Origin: Mycobacterium sp. URHD0025
Lineage (GTDB): Bacteria; Actinomycetota; Actinomycetes; Mycobacteriales; Mycobacteriaceae
DNA: 64,000 nt
Assembly (NCBI RefSeq): GCF_000426065.1
Contig: NZ_AUEQ01000001.1
Location: forward strand, 372,001 to 436,000
Reading direction: 5' to 3'
In this document: one piece after another, positions 54,839-63,905 of the stretch
Layout of the letters: each line of letters opens with the position of its first letter
Position numbering within the stretch: the stretch's first letter is position 1
Made by a program: the position numbers and the translations under genes
The notes under the pieces: model-generated
The model's database searches: none
What the model was told of the DNA's origin: nothing
What the model saw: the letters and a program-made list of their open reading frames with translations, nothing else

Positions 54839-55864
54839 ATGCGCGCAGTCGTCGTGGAACCCTCCGGACAGGTCAGCGTCGAATCCCGGCCGGACCCGGT
54901 CCTGCCGGGGCCCGACGGCGCCATCGTCAAGGTCGAGGCCGCGTCGATCTGCGGATCGGACCTGCACTTCCTCGAGGGCCACTACCCGATCGCCGAACCC
55001 GTGTCCGTCGGACATGAGGCCGTGGGCACGGTCATCGAAATCGGGTCTGAGGTCACGGGTTTCGCCGTCGGCGACCGGGTGCTGGTGTCGTCGGTCGCCG
55101 GGTGCGGGCACTGTGCCGGCTGCGCGACCCACGACCCGATCCGCTGTGTGCAGGGACCCCAGATCTTCGGTACCGGGTTTCTCGGCGGCGCCCAGGCAGA
55201 ACTTCTCGCGGTACCGGCCGCCGACTTCCAGCTGCTGAAGATGCCGGAGGGCATCACCACCGAGCAGGCTCTGCTGCTCACCGACAACCTGGCGACGGGC
55301 TGGGCGGCGGCCAAACGCGCCGACATCCCGATCGGCGGTTCGGTCGCGGTGGTCGGCTTGGGCGCGGTCGGCATGTGCGCGCTGCGCAGTGCCCTCACCC
55401 TCGGTGCGGCAAAGGTTTTCGCCGTCGACCCGGTCGAGGCCAGACGCGAGCGCGCGGCGGCTTCGGGCGCGATCACGTTCGCCCCGCCCTCCGCGCAGGC
55501 GATCCGGGAGGCCACCGGCGGACTCGGGGTGGACTCCGTCATCGACGCGGTGGGCATGGACGCCTCCATCAACGACGCCATCGACGCGGTCCGCGCCGGT
55601 GGCACGGTGTCCATCGTCGGCGTGCACGATCTGCAGCCGTACCCGATGCCCGCACTGGCCTGCCTCCTGCGCAGCCTGACCATCCGGCTGACCACCGCCC
55701 CGGTGCAGCAAACCTGGCCGGAGTTGGTCCCGCTGCTGCAGTCCGGCCGCCTCGACGTCGACGGAATCTTCACCACGACGCTGTCGCTGGACGACGCCGC
55801 CGAGGGCTACGCCGCGGCGTTCTCCCGCTCAGGCGAGCACCTCAAGGTTCAGCTCAAGCCGTAG
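54839..55864 (+). CDS. Zinc-dependent alcohol dehydrogenase (MDR)
   Basis: A 341-residue MDR enzyme. Catalytic zinc ligands are in ICGSDLHF and GHEAVG; structural zinc Cys are in GCGHCAGCATHDPIRC; the cofactor motif is VAVVGLGAVGMCAL with Asp in FAVDPVEA, favouring NAD+. ATG 54839 lies 3 bp after the monooxygenase stop, with AGGAGG overlapping that gene's end, so the pair is translationally coupled. It would oxidise a secondary alcohol to the ketone used by the monooxygenase. The next 286 bp show no gene. Confidence 0.93.
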   Translation: MRAVVVEPSGQVSVESRPDPVLPGPDGAIVKVEAASICGSDLHFLEGHYPIAEPVSVGHEAVGTVIEIGSEVTGFAVGDRVLVSSVAGCGHCAGCATHDPIRCVQGPQIFGTGFLGGAQAELLAVPAADFQLLKMPEGITTEQALLLTDNLATGWAAAKRADIPIGGSVAVVGLGAVGMCALRSALTLGAAKVFAVDPVEARRERAAASGAITFAPPSAQAIREATGGLGVDSVIDAVGMDASINDAIDAVRAGGTVSIVGVHDLQPYPMPALACLLRSLTIRLTTAPVQQTWPELVPLLQSGRLDVDGIFTTTLSLDDAAEGYAAAFSRSGEHLKVQLKP

Positions 55865-56150
55865 CGCGGCCATAGCTACCAGAAGCGCCGATTACCAACA
55901 CGTTTCGTGAATGCGCGCGAGTTTTCCACTGAGTGCGCTGCCAGTTCACTGTGGACTCGCTGAAAGCATCTCGCTCCCAGCGCAATCGCGCCGCCGTACA
56001 ACACATCGTTGCTCTATGCAAATTTTCGTGAGTCGCTTCACAGTTCGGAATTTCTCCGCCGGCAACGGAATAAAGCGTGCAGTACGGATGGTTCCACGGA
56101 CACGTGCGCCAACCGAACCCGATAGCTGACTGTCCGAGCGCGGTCCAACC

Positions 56151-58220
56151 GTGTCAGACCCCGCGAACAGCCCTCGCCGGGCGGCGCTGATGCGTCAGGG
56201 CCCACTTGCCGGTCGGTATCCCGCGGTGGCCACCATGGTCACCCTGGCGTTGATCCCCTACCTGGCGTTATCAGCAGCGGTCGATCCGCTGGTGCCGATC
56301 ATCTCCCAAGAGCTGCACATTTCTGCCCAGACGATGAGCCTGGGCTTCGGTTTGGGTAACGCGGCCTATGCCGTCGGTACGGTCCTGGCAGTCCAGTTCG
56401 CCCAGCATCTGCCGCAGCGCAGGATGCTGCTCGGTTACGCGGTGGTGCTCGTGGTGGGCTCGGTGCTCGCGGCATCAGCGCTCAACGGGGCGATGTTCAT
56501 TGCCGGCCACATCCTGCAGGGGCTGGCCACCAGCATGCTGCTGATCGCGGCCGCACCACCTCTGACCATCGGTTTTCCCAGGGACAAACTGCGGCACACC
56601 GCCGTGATCATGAACATGTGCGTGTTCGGCGCCGTCGCCCTCGGCCCGTTCGTCGGCGGAGCCCAGGCTGAGGCGCTGGCGTGGCGCCCACTGTTCTGGA
56701 TCGTCGCCATGGTGGCTGTGGGCGCACTGATCATGGCGGCCCTGACATTCGAGGACGCGCCGCCGGCCGATCTGGATGCGCCGCGTGACCTGCGGGCTAT
56801 CGGACTGGCATCGGTCGGTTGCGCCGCGGCCTTCATCGGTGCCGCACAGCTGACCAGTCACGCATTCACCGATCCGGTGGCGATCGTGCCGATGCTGGGC
56901 GGCCTGGCGCTGATCGTGGTGCTCATCGTCTACCAGTTCAGGTCGCGTCGCCCGTTGCTCACCGTCCGCACGATGCTCACCAGTTCGATCCCGGTCGCCG
57001 GTGTGGGCCTCGCCCTGTTCGCGGCGGCCGCCTCGGTGGCGGCGACCGCACTGACGGCCCAGGTCTTCATGGAGACGTACAGCCCCGTGCAAGTGGGGCT
57101 GTTGTACCTGCCCGAACTCGGCGGTGCCATCGTGATGGCGTTCGTGTTCGGTTTCGTCATCTCCAGGCGAGCGATGCACTATCTGCCCTTGGTGGGCATG
57201 GCCCTGCTGGCCGCCGGAATCGTGGTGTTCCGCTTCGCCATCCCGGCCAACCAGCCACTGGCGCTGCTCGGGTCCGCCCTGACCGGTCTGGCATTGGGCG
57301 CCACCGTGGCACCCGCACTGTTCGTCGCGGGATTCTCGTTGCAGTCCAACAGCCTTCAGCGCGTCTTCGCGATCATCGAACTGCTGCGGGCAGTCGCGGC
57401 TTTCATGGTCGCGCCGATCTTCGCCCATTTCGCGGCCAACGCCGCGGGCGGCCTGGTCGCCGGCGCCGGTGACGCACTCTGGATCGGGGTCGGCCTCTCG
57501 GTCGGCGGCGCCGTCTTCGGGGTGGCCGTCTACGTACTCAGCGGCGCGCGACCCCAACGGCCCGATTTGGACCAGTTTCTCGATGGAGAATCCCCGGCCT
57601 GGTATTCGCCGCCTCTGCTCGCACGGCTCCGGCCCGGGCTACCTGCGCCGCTGCCGGTGGTCGAGTACGCCCGTCCCGTCGAGCGGGCCGATAACAGTGC
57701 TGCGGCGTCCACCGGACCGGTCCTGTTCGCCTACGACGGGTCACCACGTGCCGCATCCGCCATCGAGCAGGCGGCCGCCGAGCTGTCCACGCCCCGCGAC
57801 GCCCTGGTGGTCTGCGTCTGGCAACCCGTCGACGTGGGATTCACCCCAGTGCAGACAACACATTTCGACGCCGACAAGGCCACCGAGGTGCGGCGGGCCG
57901 CCGAGCAGACAGCTGCTCACGGGGCGTCGCTGGCCACGCGGGCCGGTTTCGACGCCCGCAGCCTCGCGGTCGAAGCAGCACCCATCTGGAAGGGCATCGT
58001 CGAGACCGCTCGCCGGCAGAATGCCAGCCTCATCGTGGTCGGCCCGCACCAGCGCAGCGGATTGCTGGGCCACTTCGAGGGCAGTGTGGCCGGCGCCGTC
58101 GTGGCACATTCCACCACGCCGGTCCTGGTCATCCCGGAGAGCGCGCGTTCATCCTGCACTGAGGGCGGGGATACCTCGAACTATCCCGCCGTGGACGCAG
58201 AGTCGGCGGCCTCCAGATAG
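56151..58220 (+). CDS. MFS transporter fused to a C-terminal universal stress protein domain
   Basis: A 689-residue protein. Residues about 25-465 are a drug-efflux-like MFS unit with 12-14 membrane segments (AVDPLVPIISQELHISAQTM; ILQGLATSMLLIAAAPPLTI). A linker (about 465-520) leads to a USP domain (about 520-665): VLFAYDGSPRAASAIEQAA, the Asp of the nucleotide pocket, and the ATP-binding G-x2-G-x9-G-like pattern in GPHQRSGLLGHFEGSVAG. The USP domain probably senses ATP or stress in the cytoplasm. The start is GTG 56151. Its end overlaps the 3' end of the convergent ohrR gene. Confidence 0.88.
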   Translation: MSDPANSPRRAALMRQGPLAGRYPAVATMVTLALIPYLALSAAVDPLVPIISQELHISAQTMSLGFGLGNAAYAVGTVLAVQFAQHLPQRRMLLGYAVVLVVGSVLAASALNGAMFIAGHILQGLATSMLLIAAAPPLTIGFPRDKLRHTAVIMNMCVFGAVALGPFVGGAQAEALAWRPLFWIVAMVAVGALIMAALTFEDAPPADLDAPRDLRAIGLASVGCAAAFIGAAQLTSHAFTDPVAIVPMLGGLALIVVLIVYQFRSRRPLLTVRTMLTSSIPVAGVGLALFAAAASVAATALTAQVFMETYSPVQVGLLYLPELGGAIVMAFVFGFVISRRAMHYLPLVGMALLAAGIVVFRFAIPANQPLALLGSALTGLALGATVAPALFVAGFSLQSNSLQRVFAIIELLRAVAAFMVAPIFAHFAANAAGGLVAGAGDALWIGVGLSVGGAVFGVAVYVLSGARPQRPDLDQFLDGESPAWYSPPLLARLRPGLPAPLPVVEYARPVERADNSAAASTGPVLFAYDGSPRAASAIEQAAAELSTPRDALVVCVWQPVDVGFTPVQTTHFDADKATEVRRAAEQTAAHGASLATRAGFDARSLAVEAAPIWKGIVETARRQNASLIVVGPHQRSGLLGHFEGSVAGAVVAHSTTPVLVIPESARSSCTEGGDTSNYPAVDAESAASR

Positions 58221-58642
58221 GCGCGCAGGTTGTCCCGCAGCGTGGAGACCCCGCGCTGCATGGTCTTGAGTTCGTCCAGTGACAGACCGGTCGCCGCGAC
58301 GAGGTCCGTCTCGAAAGCCTGCGTGCGCAGTTCACGGCCGGCGTCGGTGAGGCTGACGATCACCTGACGTTCGTCGCTGGGATCACGCTGCCGTGTCAGG
58401 TACCCGAGTGCCTCGAGCTTCTTGAGGATCGGCGTCAAGGTGTTGGACTCGAGGAACAGCTTCTCCCCCAGACTTCCGACCGTTTGATGGTCCTGCTCCG
58501 AGAGCGCGACGATCGCGATGTACTGGGTATAGGTGATGCCGTGCCGGTCCAGGATCGGCTTGTACGCCTTGCCGTACGCGAGGTTGGCCGAATAGACGGC
58601 AAAGCACAGAAAGTCGGAGAGCTGCGGAGACCTGGGTGCCAT
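58181..58642 (-). CDS. ohrR: Organic-hydroperoxide-responsive regulator OhrR (MarR family)
   Basis: A 153-residue MarR-family protein. The redox-sensing Cys is residue 13 in FLCFAVYSANLAYGKAYKP, a block diagnostic of OhrR. The winged helix follows (VGSLGEKLFLESNTLTPILK, then RDPSDERQVIVSLT). Oxidation of the Cys releases DNA and induces ohr. ATG 58642 is chosen over the frame opening at 58705. It is divergent from ohr, with an operator between them. Confidence 0.93.
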   Translation of the reverse strand: MAPRSPQLSDFLCFAVYSANLAYGKAYKPILDRHGITYTQYIAIVALSEQDHQTVGSLGEKLFLESNTLTPILKKLEALGYLTRQRDPSDERQVIVSLTDAGRELRTQAFETDLVAATGLSLDELKTMQRGVSTLRDNLRAYLEAADSASTAG

Positions 58643-58653
58643 ATCTACATTGT

Positions 58654-58673
58654 ATCGGATCCGATTTAATCGG
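58654..58673. promoter_or_regulatory. OhrR operator between ohrR and ohr
   Basis: Overlapping palindromes: ATCGGATCCGAT (58654-58665) and CCGATT-t-AATCGG (58661-58673), in the 111-bp gap between the divergent starts. This matches the expected self-regulated OhrR/Ohr arrangement. Confidence 0.7.
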
Positions 58674-58753
58674 ATGGGATGGAATCTGGAGTGCCCGGCG
58701 TTCATCTATAACGCACCCGATCGCATCGGGCCATCCACACCAAGGAGAACGCA

Positions 58754-59173
58754 ATGACCACCGATACCGGCAACGTGCTCTACACCGCGCAGACCCACAC
58801 CACCGGCGGACGCCAGGGCGAGTCCTACAGCTCCGACGGCAACCTTGACATCCAGCTCACCCCGCCGGGCGGCAAGGGCACCGGCACCAACCCTGAGCAG
58901 TTGTTCGCGGCCGGCTGGTCAGCCTGTTTCCTCAGTGCCATGGGCCTGACCGCGGGCAAGCACAACGTGAAGCTGCCCGCCGACACCGCGGTGGACGCCG
59001 AGGTGGACCTGCTCAACACCGACGGGGCGTTCTCATTGCGGGCACGGCTGAACGTGGCCATCCCGGGTGTCGATCGGGAGACCGCCCAGGCCATCGCCGA
59101 CGACGCACACCAGGTGTGCCCCTACTCGAAGGCGACCCGCGGCAACATCGACGTCACCATCAGCGTGGCCTGA
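58754..59173 (+). CDS. ohr: Organic hydroperoxide resistance protein Ohr (OsmC family)
   Basis: A 139-residue OsmC-fold peroxidase with the two active Cys in AAGWSACFLSAM and HQVCPYSKATRG, and the N-terminal YTAQTHTTGGRQG typical of Ohr. It reduces organic hydroperoxides to alcohols in the cytoplasm, using lipoyl or other thiols. AAGGAGAACGCA precedes the ATG. It is regulated by the divergent ohrR. Confidence 0.95.
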   Translation: MTTDTGNVLYTAQTHTTGGRQGESYSSDGNLDIQLTPPGGKGTGTNPEQLFAAGWSACFLSAMGLTAGKHNVKLPADTAVDAEVDLLNTDGAFSLRARLNVAIPGVDRETAQAIADDAHQVCPYSKATRGNIDVTISVA

Positions 59174-59191
59174 CCCGAGTACCGCATCGAA

Positions 59192-59240
59192 TGGCCACTT
59201 GTCACACGCTTTTCGCGTAGTCGCGTGTCACAAGTGGCCA
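59192..59240. terminator. Strong bidirectional terminator between ohr and the APC permease gene
   Basis: Perfect 18-bp arms, 59192-59209 (TGGCCACTTGTCACACGC) and 59223-59240, with a 13-nt loop, located between two convergent stop codons (59173 and 59255). Confidence 0.85.
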
Positions 59241-59254
59241 CTCGGCGGACGTGA

Positions 59255-60598
59255 CTATTCCTTGAGGTCCAGCACCGGAGTCGGCTGCCGGAAACCCCGG
59301 GTGACCCCAGCCAGCCACACGAATCCAACTGCCAGCCAACACAATCCGATGACCAGCGTGAGTCCGGACAAACTGGTCCACAGCCACACGGTGAGCAGGA
59401 AGCCGATCAACGGCAGAACCAGGTTGGCGACCACCCGAGCGCCGTCACGTTCCCGTCGGTCCACGAAGTAGTGTTTGATGACCGATAGGTTGACCACCGA
59501 GAACGCCACCAGCGCACCGAAACTGATGACCGACGCGAGAGTGCTCAGGCTGATGACCGTGGCCAGCAACGACACCACCGACACCGTGAGAATGGCATAC
59601 ACAGGGGTGGCGAACCGTGGCGAGACGTACCCGAAGATCGAGCGCGGCAGAATGCCGTCGCGGCCCATCGCGTACAGGATGCGGGCCACCGAAGCCTGCG
59701 ATGCGATGGCCGACCCGAGCGCGCCGGCCACATAGGCCGCGGTGAAGAAGGTCTGCAGGAACTGCCCGCCCGCGGTCATCATCAGGTCCAAAGATCCGGA
59801 CTCGACGTCGCCGAACTGGTTGGACGGGAACACCAGCTGCCCGAGATAGGACAGCACCACGAAGATCAGCCCCGCGACCACGGTCGCGATCATGATGGCC
59901 CGCGGCACAGCGCGTTTGGGGTCTTTGGCTTCCTCGGACAAGGTCGACACCGCGTCGAAACCCAGGAACGACAGGCACAGGATGGCCGCACCGGCCAAGA
60001 CGGGACTGAACCCGGTGGCGCTGCCGTCACCGTTGAACGGTGCCATCAGGTCCACCGTGCCCACGCTGAACACCTTGGAGCAGGCCAACGCCAGGAACGT
60101 CACGATGAAGACGGCCTGCACCGCGATGATGACGACGTTCGCTCTGGCGACCGACACGATGCCGACGATGTTGAGCGCCGTGACACCGGCGATGGACAAC
60201 ACGATGAACACCCAAGCCGGAATCGCCGGTACGGCGGCGTGCAGATAGATGCCGACCACCAGATAGTTGATCATCGGCAGGAACAGGTAGTCCAAGAGAA
60301 GCGACCAGCCGGCGAGGAATCCGGCCGGGGCACCGAAAGACTTCTGCGTGTAGGTGTATGCCGAGCCGGCGACGGGGTAGGCGACCGCCATCCGGGCGTA
60401 GGAACGCGCGGTGAACACCATGGCCGCCAATGTCACCAGATAGGCCACCGACAGTCTGCCGCCGGTGGTTTGGGTGACGATGCCGTAGGTGGTGAACACC
60501 GTGAGCGGAACCATGTACACCAGACCGAACAGCACCAACGACGGCAGCCCGAGCGCGCGCCGTAGCCGGCCCTCGGTAACCTCAGCCACATCGGCCAT
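59255..60598 (-). CDS. APC family amino-acid/amine permease
   Basis: A 447-residue protein with about 12 membrane segments. The N-terminal LPSLVLFGLVYMVPLTVF, the helix PVAGSAYTYTQKSFG and the conserved ILCLSFLGFDAVSTLSEEAK place it in the APC superfamily. ATG 60598 follows GAGAGGAACTGTC; the frame runs further upstream without support. It begins 11 bp after the amidohydrolase stop, so the two form an operon: hydrolysis and uptake of the same amide, peptide or amine compound is a fair guess. Confidence 0.92.
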   Translation of the reverse strand: MADVAEVTEGRLRRALGLPSLVLFGLVYMVPLTVFTTYGIVTQTTGGRLSVAYLVTLAAMVFTARSYARMAVAYPVAGSAYTYTQKSFGAPAGFLAGWSLLLDYLFLPMINYLVVGIYLHAAVPAIPAWVFIVLSIAGVTALNIVGIVSVARANVVIIAVQAVFIVTFLALACSKVFSVGTVDLMAPFNGDGSATGFSPVLAGAAILCLSFLGFDAVSTLSEEAKDPKRAVPRAIMIATVVAGLIFVVLSYLGQLVFPSNQFGDVESGSLDLMMTAGGQFLQTFFTAAYVAGALGSAIASQASVARILYAMGRDGILPRSIFGYVSPRFATPVYAILTVSVVSLLATVISLSTLASVISFGALVAFSVVNLSVIKHYFVDRRERDGARVVANLVLPLIGFLLTVWLWTSLSGLTLVIGLCWLAVGFVWLAGVTRGFRQPTPVLDLKE

Positions 60599-60609
60599 GA
60601 CAGTTCCTC

Positions 60610-62283
60610 TCATTCCGCGGCCGAATAGACCTGTGTGCCTTGTAGATAGGTGGCGCGAACCTGCACCGTGGGAAGCTCCGAAGCATCGACGTACCGCGGG
60701 TCGCGGTCCAACCACACCAGATCAGCACTCGCCCCGGGAGCGATCTGACCCCAATCCGCTTCTGCAAACGCCTGATACGCGACAGCGCCGGTGTACGAGG
60801 CCAGCGCGGGCTCGATGGGCAGTACTTCTTCGGGAGTCCAGCCGCCGGCGGGCTCACCCTCGGACGTGCACCGCGAAACCGCGACGGCGATCCCGTCCAG
60901 TGGGGCACCCGAGGACACCGGCCAATCCGAGCCGAACGCCAGCGCGGCGCCCGAGTTCTCCAGAGTCCGCATCCGGTACTGCCGATCTGCCCGTTGCGCA
61001 CCCAGCCGCGGGATCGTGAGCACCGTCATCAGGGCGTCCATCTGCGCCCACAGCGGTTGCATGTTGGGAATCACCCCGAGCTCGGCGAACCGGCCCAGAT
61101 CCGCGTCGTCCACCAATTGCGCGTGCGCGATCACCGGCCTCCGGTCGCGCGGACCGTTGTGGCGCGCCACGTATTCGACGGCGTCCAGCGCCTGGCGGAC
61201 AGCCGCATCGCCGATGGCGTGGATGTGGATCTGAAACCCCAGGTCATCGACTTTCCTGGCGGCCTCGGCCAGCGCGTCGCCCTCCCACAGCTGCATGCCG
61301 TGCGAATGCAGGCCCGAACAGTACGGCTCCAGCAGCGCACCGGTCTCGTTCTCCACCACCCCGTCGGCGAAGAACTTCACCGTGTTCGCGGTCAGCAGCG
61401 GCGAGTCCGCCGCCCGCACCCGGTCCCGGGCGGCCGCGTAGTGCGTCACCTGCGAGTCGAAGTGGCGCGGATCGGCATAGAACGCCAGGTTGAACCGCAT
61501 CCGTAGGGCACCGGCCCGGGCCGAGGCGAGATAGGTGTCGAGTTCAGCCGGCTCGACCCACGCGTCCTGCACCCACGTCACACCGCGCGCCAGGTAGTAG
61601 TCGGCAGCCGTGCTCAGCGCGGCGATCCGCACCGCCTCGTCACGAACCGGCATGACCGCGGTGACCAGGTCGGTGGCCCCCCATTCCCGCAGCGTGCCCA
61701 GCGGTGAGCCGTCCTCACGGCGCGGAATCTCACCGAGCACCGGCTCGGGTGTGTCGGCAGTGATGCCTGCGCGTCGCAACGCCTCCGAGTTCACCCACAG
61801 GGTGTGGTAGTCCCAGGCCCGCAACACGACCGGCCGGTCGGGGACGGCGGCGTCCAGCCATCGCGCGTCGAACAATCCGTCGGGGGCCAGGCTGCCGTCG
61901 TAGGATGCCCCGACGATCCAGTCCTCGTCCGGGTCCGAGTCGGCGAATTCCTTTACCGCCGACACGATTTCGTCGATCGATTGGCAGGGGCGTACCGCGG
62001 GGCCCGCCGCTTCCAAACCTCCGAAGAGCGGGTGGGCATGGCCGTCACCGAACGAAGGCATCAAGAAGCCGCCGTTCAGGTCGATCTTCCGATCGGCTGC
62101 CGACGCCAGCGCGTCGGCACCCACCGCACGCACCACCCCATCGGCGACGAGCAGCGCATCGGTGGTCATCGTCGGCGTCCAGATCACACCACCGTGGAAG
62201 AGCGTGGCAGCCTGGTCGGGCAGCCGCCCAGAGGCAGCACCGGACGGCAGCTGCGCGCGGGCGGTCGCACTGAGCGTGGTCAT
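60610..62283 (-). CDS. YtcJ-like metal-dependent amidohydrolase
   Basis: A 557-residue amidohydrolase. Metal-site motifs are the HxH of FGDGHAHP, Lys in TVKFFADGV, His in IHIHAIGDAAV and IAHAQLVDD, and Asp in AFGSDWPVSSG. The family (exoenzyme/YtcJ, NfdA-like) hydrolyses N-formyl or other amides. It is the first gene of an operon with the APC permease and is divergent from the TetR gene; CGAAT-gga-ATTCG upstream is a likely operator. Confidence 0.92.
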   Translation of the reverse strand: MTTLSATARAQLPSGAASGRLPDQAATLFHGGVIWTPTMTTDALLVADGVVRAVGADALASAADRKIDLNGGFLMPSFGDGHAHPLFGGLEAAGPAVRPCQSIDEIVSAVKEFADSDPDEDWIVGASYDGSLAPDGLFDARWLDAAVPDRPVVLRAWDYHTLWVNSEALRRAGITADTPEPVLGEIPRREDGSPLGTLREWGATDLVTAVMPVRDEAVRIAALSTAADYYLARGVTWVQDAWVEPAELDTYLASARAGALRMRFNLAFYADPRHFDSQVTHYAAARDRVRAADSPLLTANTVKFFADGVVENETGALLEPYCSGLHSHGMQLWEGDALAEAARKVDDLGFQIHIHAIGDAAVRQALDAVEYVARHNGPRDRRPVIAHAQLVDDADLGRFAELGVIPNMQPLWAQMDALMTVLTIPRLGAQRADRQYRMRTLENSGAALAFGSDWPVSSGAPLDGIAVAVSRCTSEGEPAGGWTPEEVLPIEPALASYTGAVAYQAFAEADWGQIAPGASADLVWLDRDPRYVDASELPTVQVRATYLQGTQVYSAAE

Positions 62284-62296
62284 GTGACTCCTAAAG

Positions 62297-62309
62297 CGAA
62301 TGGAATTCG
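62297..62309. promoter_or_regulatory. Candidate TetR operator
   Basis: CGAAT (62297-62301), 3-bp spacer, ATTCG (62305-62309), 14 bp upstream of the amidohydrolase start and within the 88-bp divergent gap to the TetR gene. Confidence 0.5.
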
Positions 62310-62371
62310 TTTATTGTGTGACCCAGACCACCGCTTGTAAAGCCGTGCGATGAAATCAGGGGGAAAGAGAC

Positions 62372-62974
62372 ATGGGGCGACCCTCGAAGCCGATCCTGTC
62401 GCTAGACCGGATCACCAGTGCGGCAATGGATCTCGTCAACACCACGGGCGGATTCACGATCCCTGAACTGGCACGCAGGCTCAAGGTCAGCCCGTCGTCG
62501 CTGTACAACCACGTCTCCGGCCGGGAGCAAATCGTCGAGTTGCTGCGCGAACGGGCAATGTCAGAGGTGCAACTGCCCGACGTCGACGCCGACCGGCCGT
62601 GGGCGGAGATCCTGGCCGACATCATGCGCTCATACCGCAGCAGCTTCGCCCGCTACCCACGCCTGATTCCCCTGCTCACTGCCCATGCCGTGAGCAGCAG
62701 CCAGGCCCTCACGATGTACAACGCGCTGGCTGTCACCCTGAGCAGGGCCGGCTACAACCCGACCGACACACTGCGGACCATCACCCTGGTCGACAACTAC
62801 GTATTGGGGTCCGCCCTCGACCTCACCGCCCCGGACAAACCGTGGGAGTCCGGAGACCAGGTCGGTCCGGAGTTGACCGCCGCGCTGGCCACCGGCGCGC
62901 CCAAGCCGGCCCGCGCCGACGATGCGTTCGAATACGGACTGGCCGTGCTGCTGCGCGGGCTGGTCCGGACCTGA
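62372..62974 (+). CDS. TetR family transcriptional regulator
   Basis: A 200-residue protein with the helix-turn-helix at about 25-55 (FTIPELARRLKVSPSSLYNH) and a ligand domain resembling TetR_C (MRSYRSSFARYPRLIPLLTA; FEYGLAVLLRGL). GGGGGAAAGAG precedes the ATG. It is divergent from the amidohydrolase-permease operon, its probable target. Confidence 0.93.
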   Translation: MGRPSKPILSLDRITSAAMDLVNTTGGFTIPELARRLKVSPSSLYNHVSGREQIVELLRERAMSEVQLPDVDADRPWAEILADIMRSYRSSFARYPRLIPLLTAHAVSSSQALTMYNALAVTLSRAGYNPTDTLRTITLVDNYVLGSALDLTAPDKPWESGDQVGPELTAALATGAPKPARADDAFEYGLAVLLRGLVRT

Positions 62975-62998
62975 CCCAGCCCACGACGCGAATCGCTG

Positions 62999-63316
62999 CT
63001 ACCCGCCGCAGCGGTTACGGAAATCAGTCGCCGGTTGCCGGAGGCCCTGCAGTTCGGCCCGGATCTGCGGCTTGTCCTCAAGGTATACCTGCACCGAATC
63101 GGCCATCTGGTCGTTCGACTGCCCCTTGAGGCTGGTGAAGAAGTCATTCACGTCGGGATGGGTGAACAAGTAGGCCGAGGTGGCCGCGCGGACTCCGGCC
63201 ATCACACCGGCCAGATCGGCAGCCGTGCAGTTCGGCTCGTCCGCGGCAGCGACGGGCGCCCCAACGGCCAAGAGCGACAGGCTGATTGCGCCGGTGGCAA
63301 TGACACGGGTGAACAT
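62999..63316 (-). CDS. Hemophore-related secreted protein
   Basis: About 105 residues: signal peptide with core AISLSLLAVGAPVAAA, cut probably before DEPNC, and a mature helical domain with two Cys (first in EPNCTAADLAGVMAGV, last in FRNRCGG). The ATSAYLFTHPDVNDFFTSL block is typical of the mycobacterial hemophore-related family (TIGR04529), small exported proteins linked to haem binding. ATG 63316 follows TTAGGAGCCACG. It may share a transcript with the gene at 63355. Confidence 0.85.
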   Translation of the reverse strand: MFTRVIATGAISLSLLAVGAPVAAADEPNCTAADLAGVMAGVRAATSAYLFTHPDVNDFFTSLKGQSNDQMADSVQVYLEDKPQIRAELQGLRQPATDFRNRCGG

Positions 63317-63354
63317 CGTGGCTCCTAAATCGACTCGAATAACTGGGCTGAGGC

Positions 63355-63645
63355 TCACGGACGCCCCGGCCGCCAGCCGCCACCACCACCGTTGTCGGGC
63401 GGGCGGGGGTCGATGTTGATTTCTAAGCCCCCGCCGGCGCAGTACCAGTCGTTGGCGCAGTAATACGGGTAGTACGGGCCGGCCTTCGGCGGCGTCGGTC
63501 CCCCACCCCGGACGTTTCCCTGCGCGCAGACCGTAGAACCGCCGGCGTCGACACAATCAGCCGCAGCAGGCGGTGCAACGGCGATGGCGATCGGTACGGT
63601 CAATCCGGCCACGCCGAGTAGCACCGGCCCCCACATGCTCCGCAT
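63355..63645 (-). CDS. Small exported Pro/Gly-rich protein
   Basis: About 96 residues from ATG 63645 (GAGGAG five bases upstream; GTG 63651 also in frame). Signal peptide core VLLGVAGLTVPIAIAVAPPA, then AAADC. The mature part has four Cys (ADCVDAGGSTVCAQG and YYCANDWYCAGGG) and a Gly/Pro-rich tail. Similar small exported proteins are common in mycobacteria and uncharacterised. It lies 38 bp upstream of the hemophore-related gene on the same strand. Confidence 0.8.
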   Translation of the reverse strand: MRSMWGPVLLGVAGLTVPIAIAVAPPAAADCVDAGGSTVCAQGNVRGGGPTPPKAGPYYPYYCANDWYCAGGGLEINIDPRPPDNGGGGGWRPGRP

Positions 63646-63815
63646 GTCCACTCCTCAGTAGGTCCCCGTGAGCCGAGAATAATTCCCGAGGATGCCGAAT
63701 ATGCGGTATCGACAATAACCGGTGCCATTCCGGGGCGCACCTCTTTGGTAACCGGTTGCATTCGCAGAGATTGCAAGGCTCGTCGTGAGATACAGCGCGC
63801 CCTAACCTCACGCGC

Positions 63816-63905
63816 GTGAACGAAGACTGGCTGGCCGTGATCGTCGGCCTCATTCTGTTGATCCTCGTGATTGTCGGTGCCATCCCCGGCAGCGTGATCC
63901 CATGA
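63816..63905 (+). CDS. 29-residue single-span membrane peptide
   Basis: GTG 63816 opens a frame for a 29-residue peptide, N-terminus NEDWL, then one hydrophobic span (AVIVGLILLILVIVGAIPG) and SVIP, ending at TGA 63903-63905. The stop overlaps the next start (ATGA), which argues for real translation and coupling. A -10-like TAACCT (63803-63808) lies 7 nt before the GTG, consistent with a leaderless transcript. It may be a small subunit or stabiliser of the transporter-like protein encoded downstream. Confidence 0.65.
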   Translation: MNEDWLAVIVGLILLILVIVGAIPGSVIP

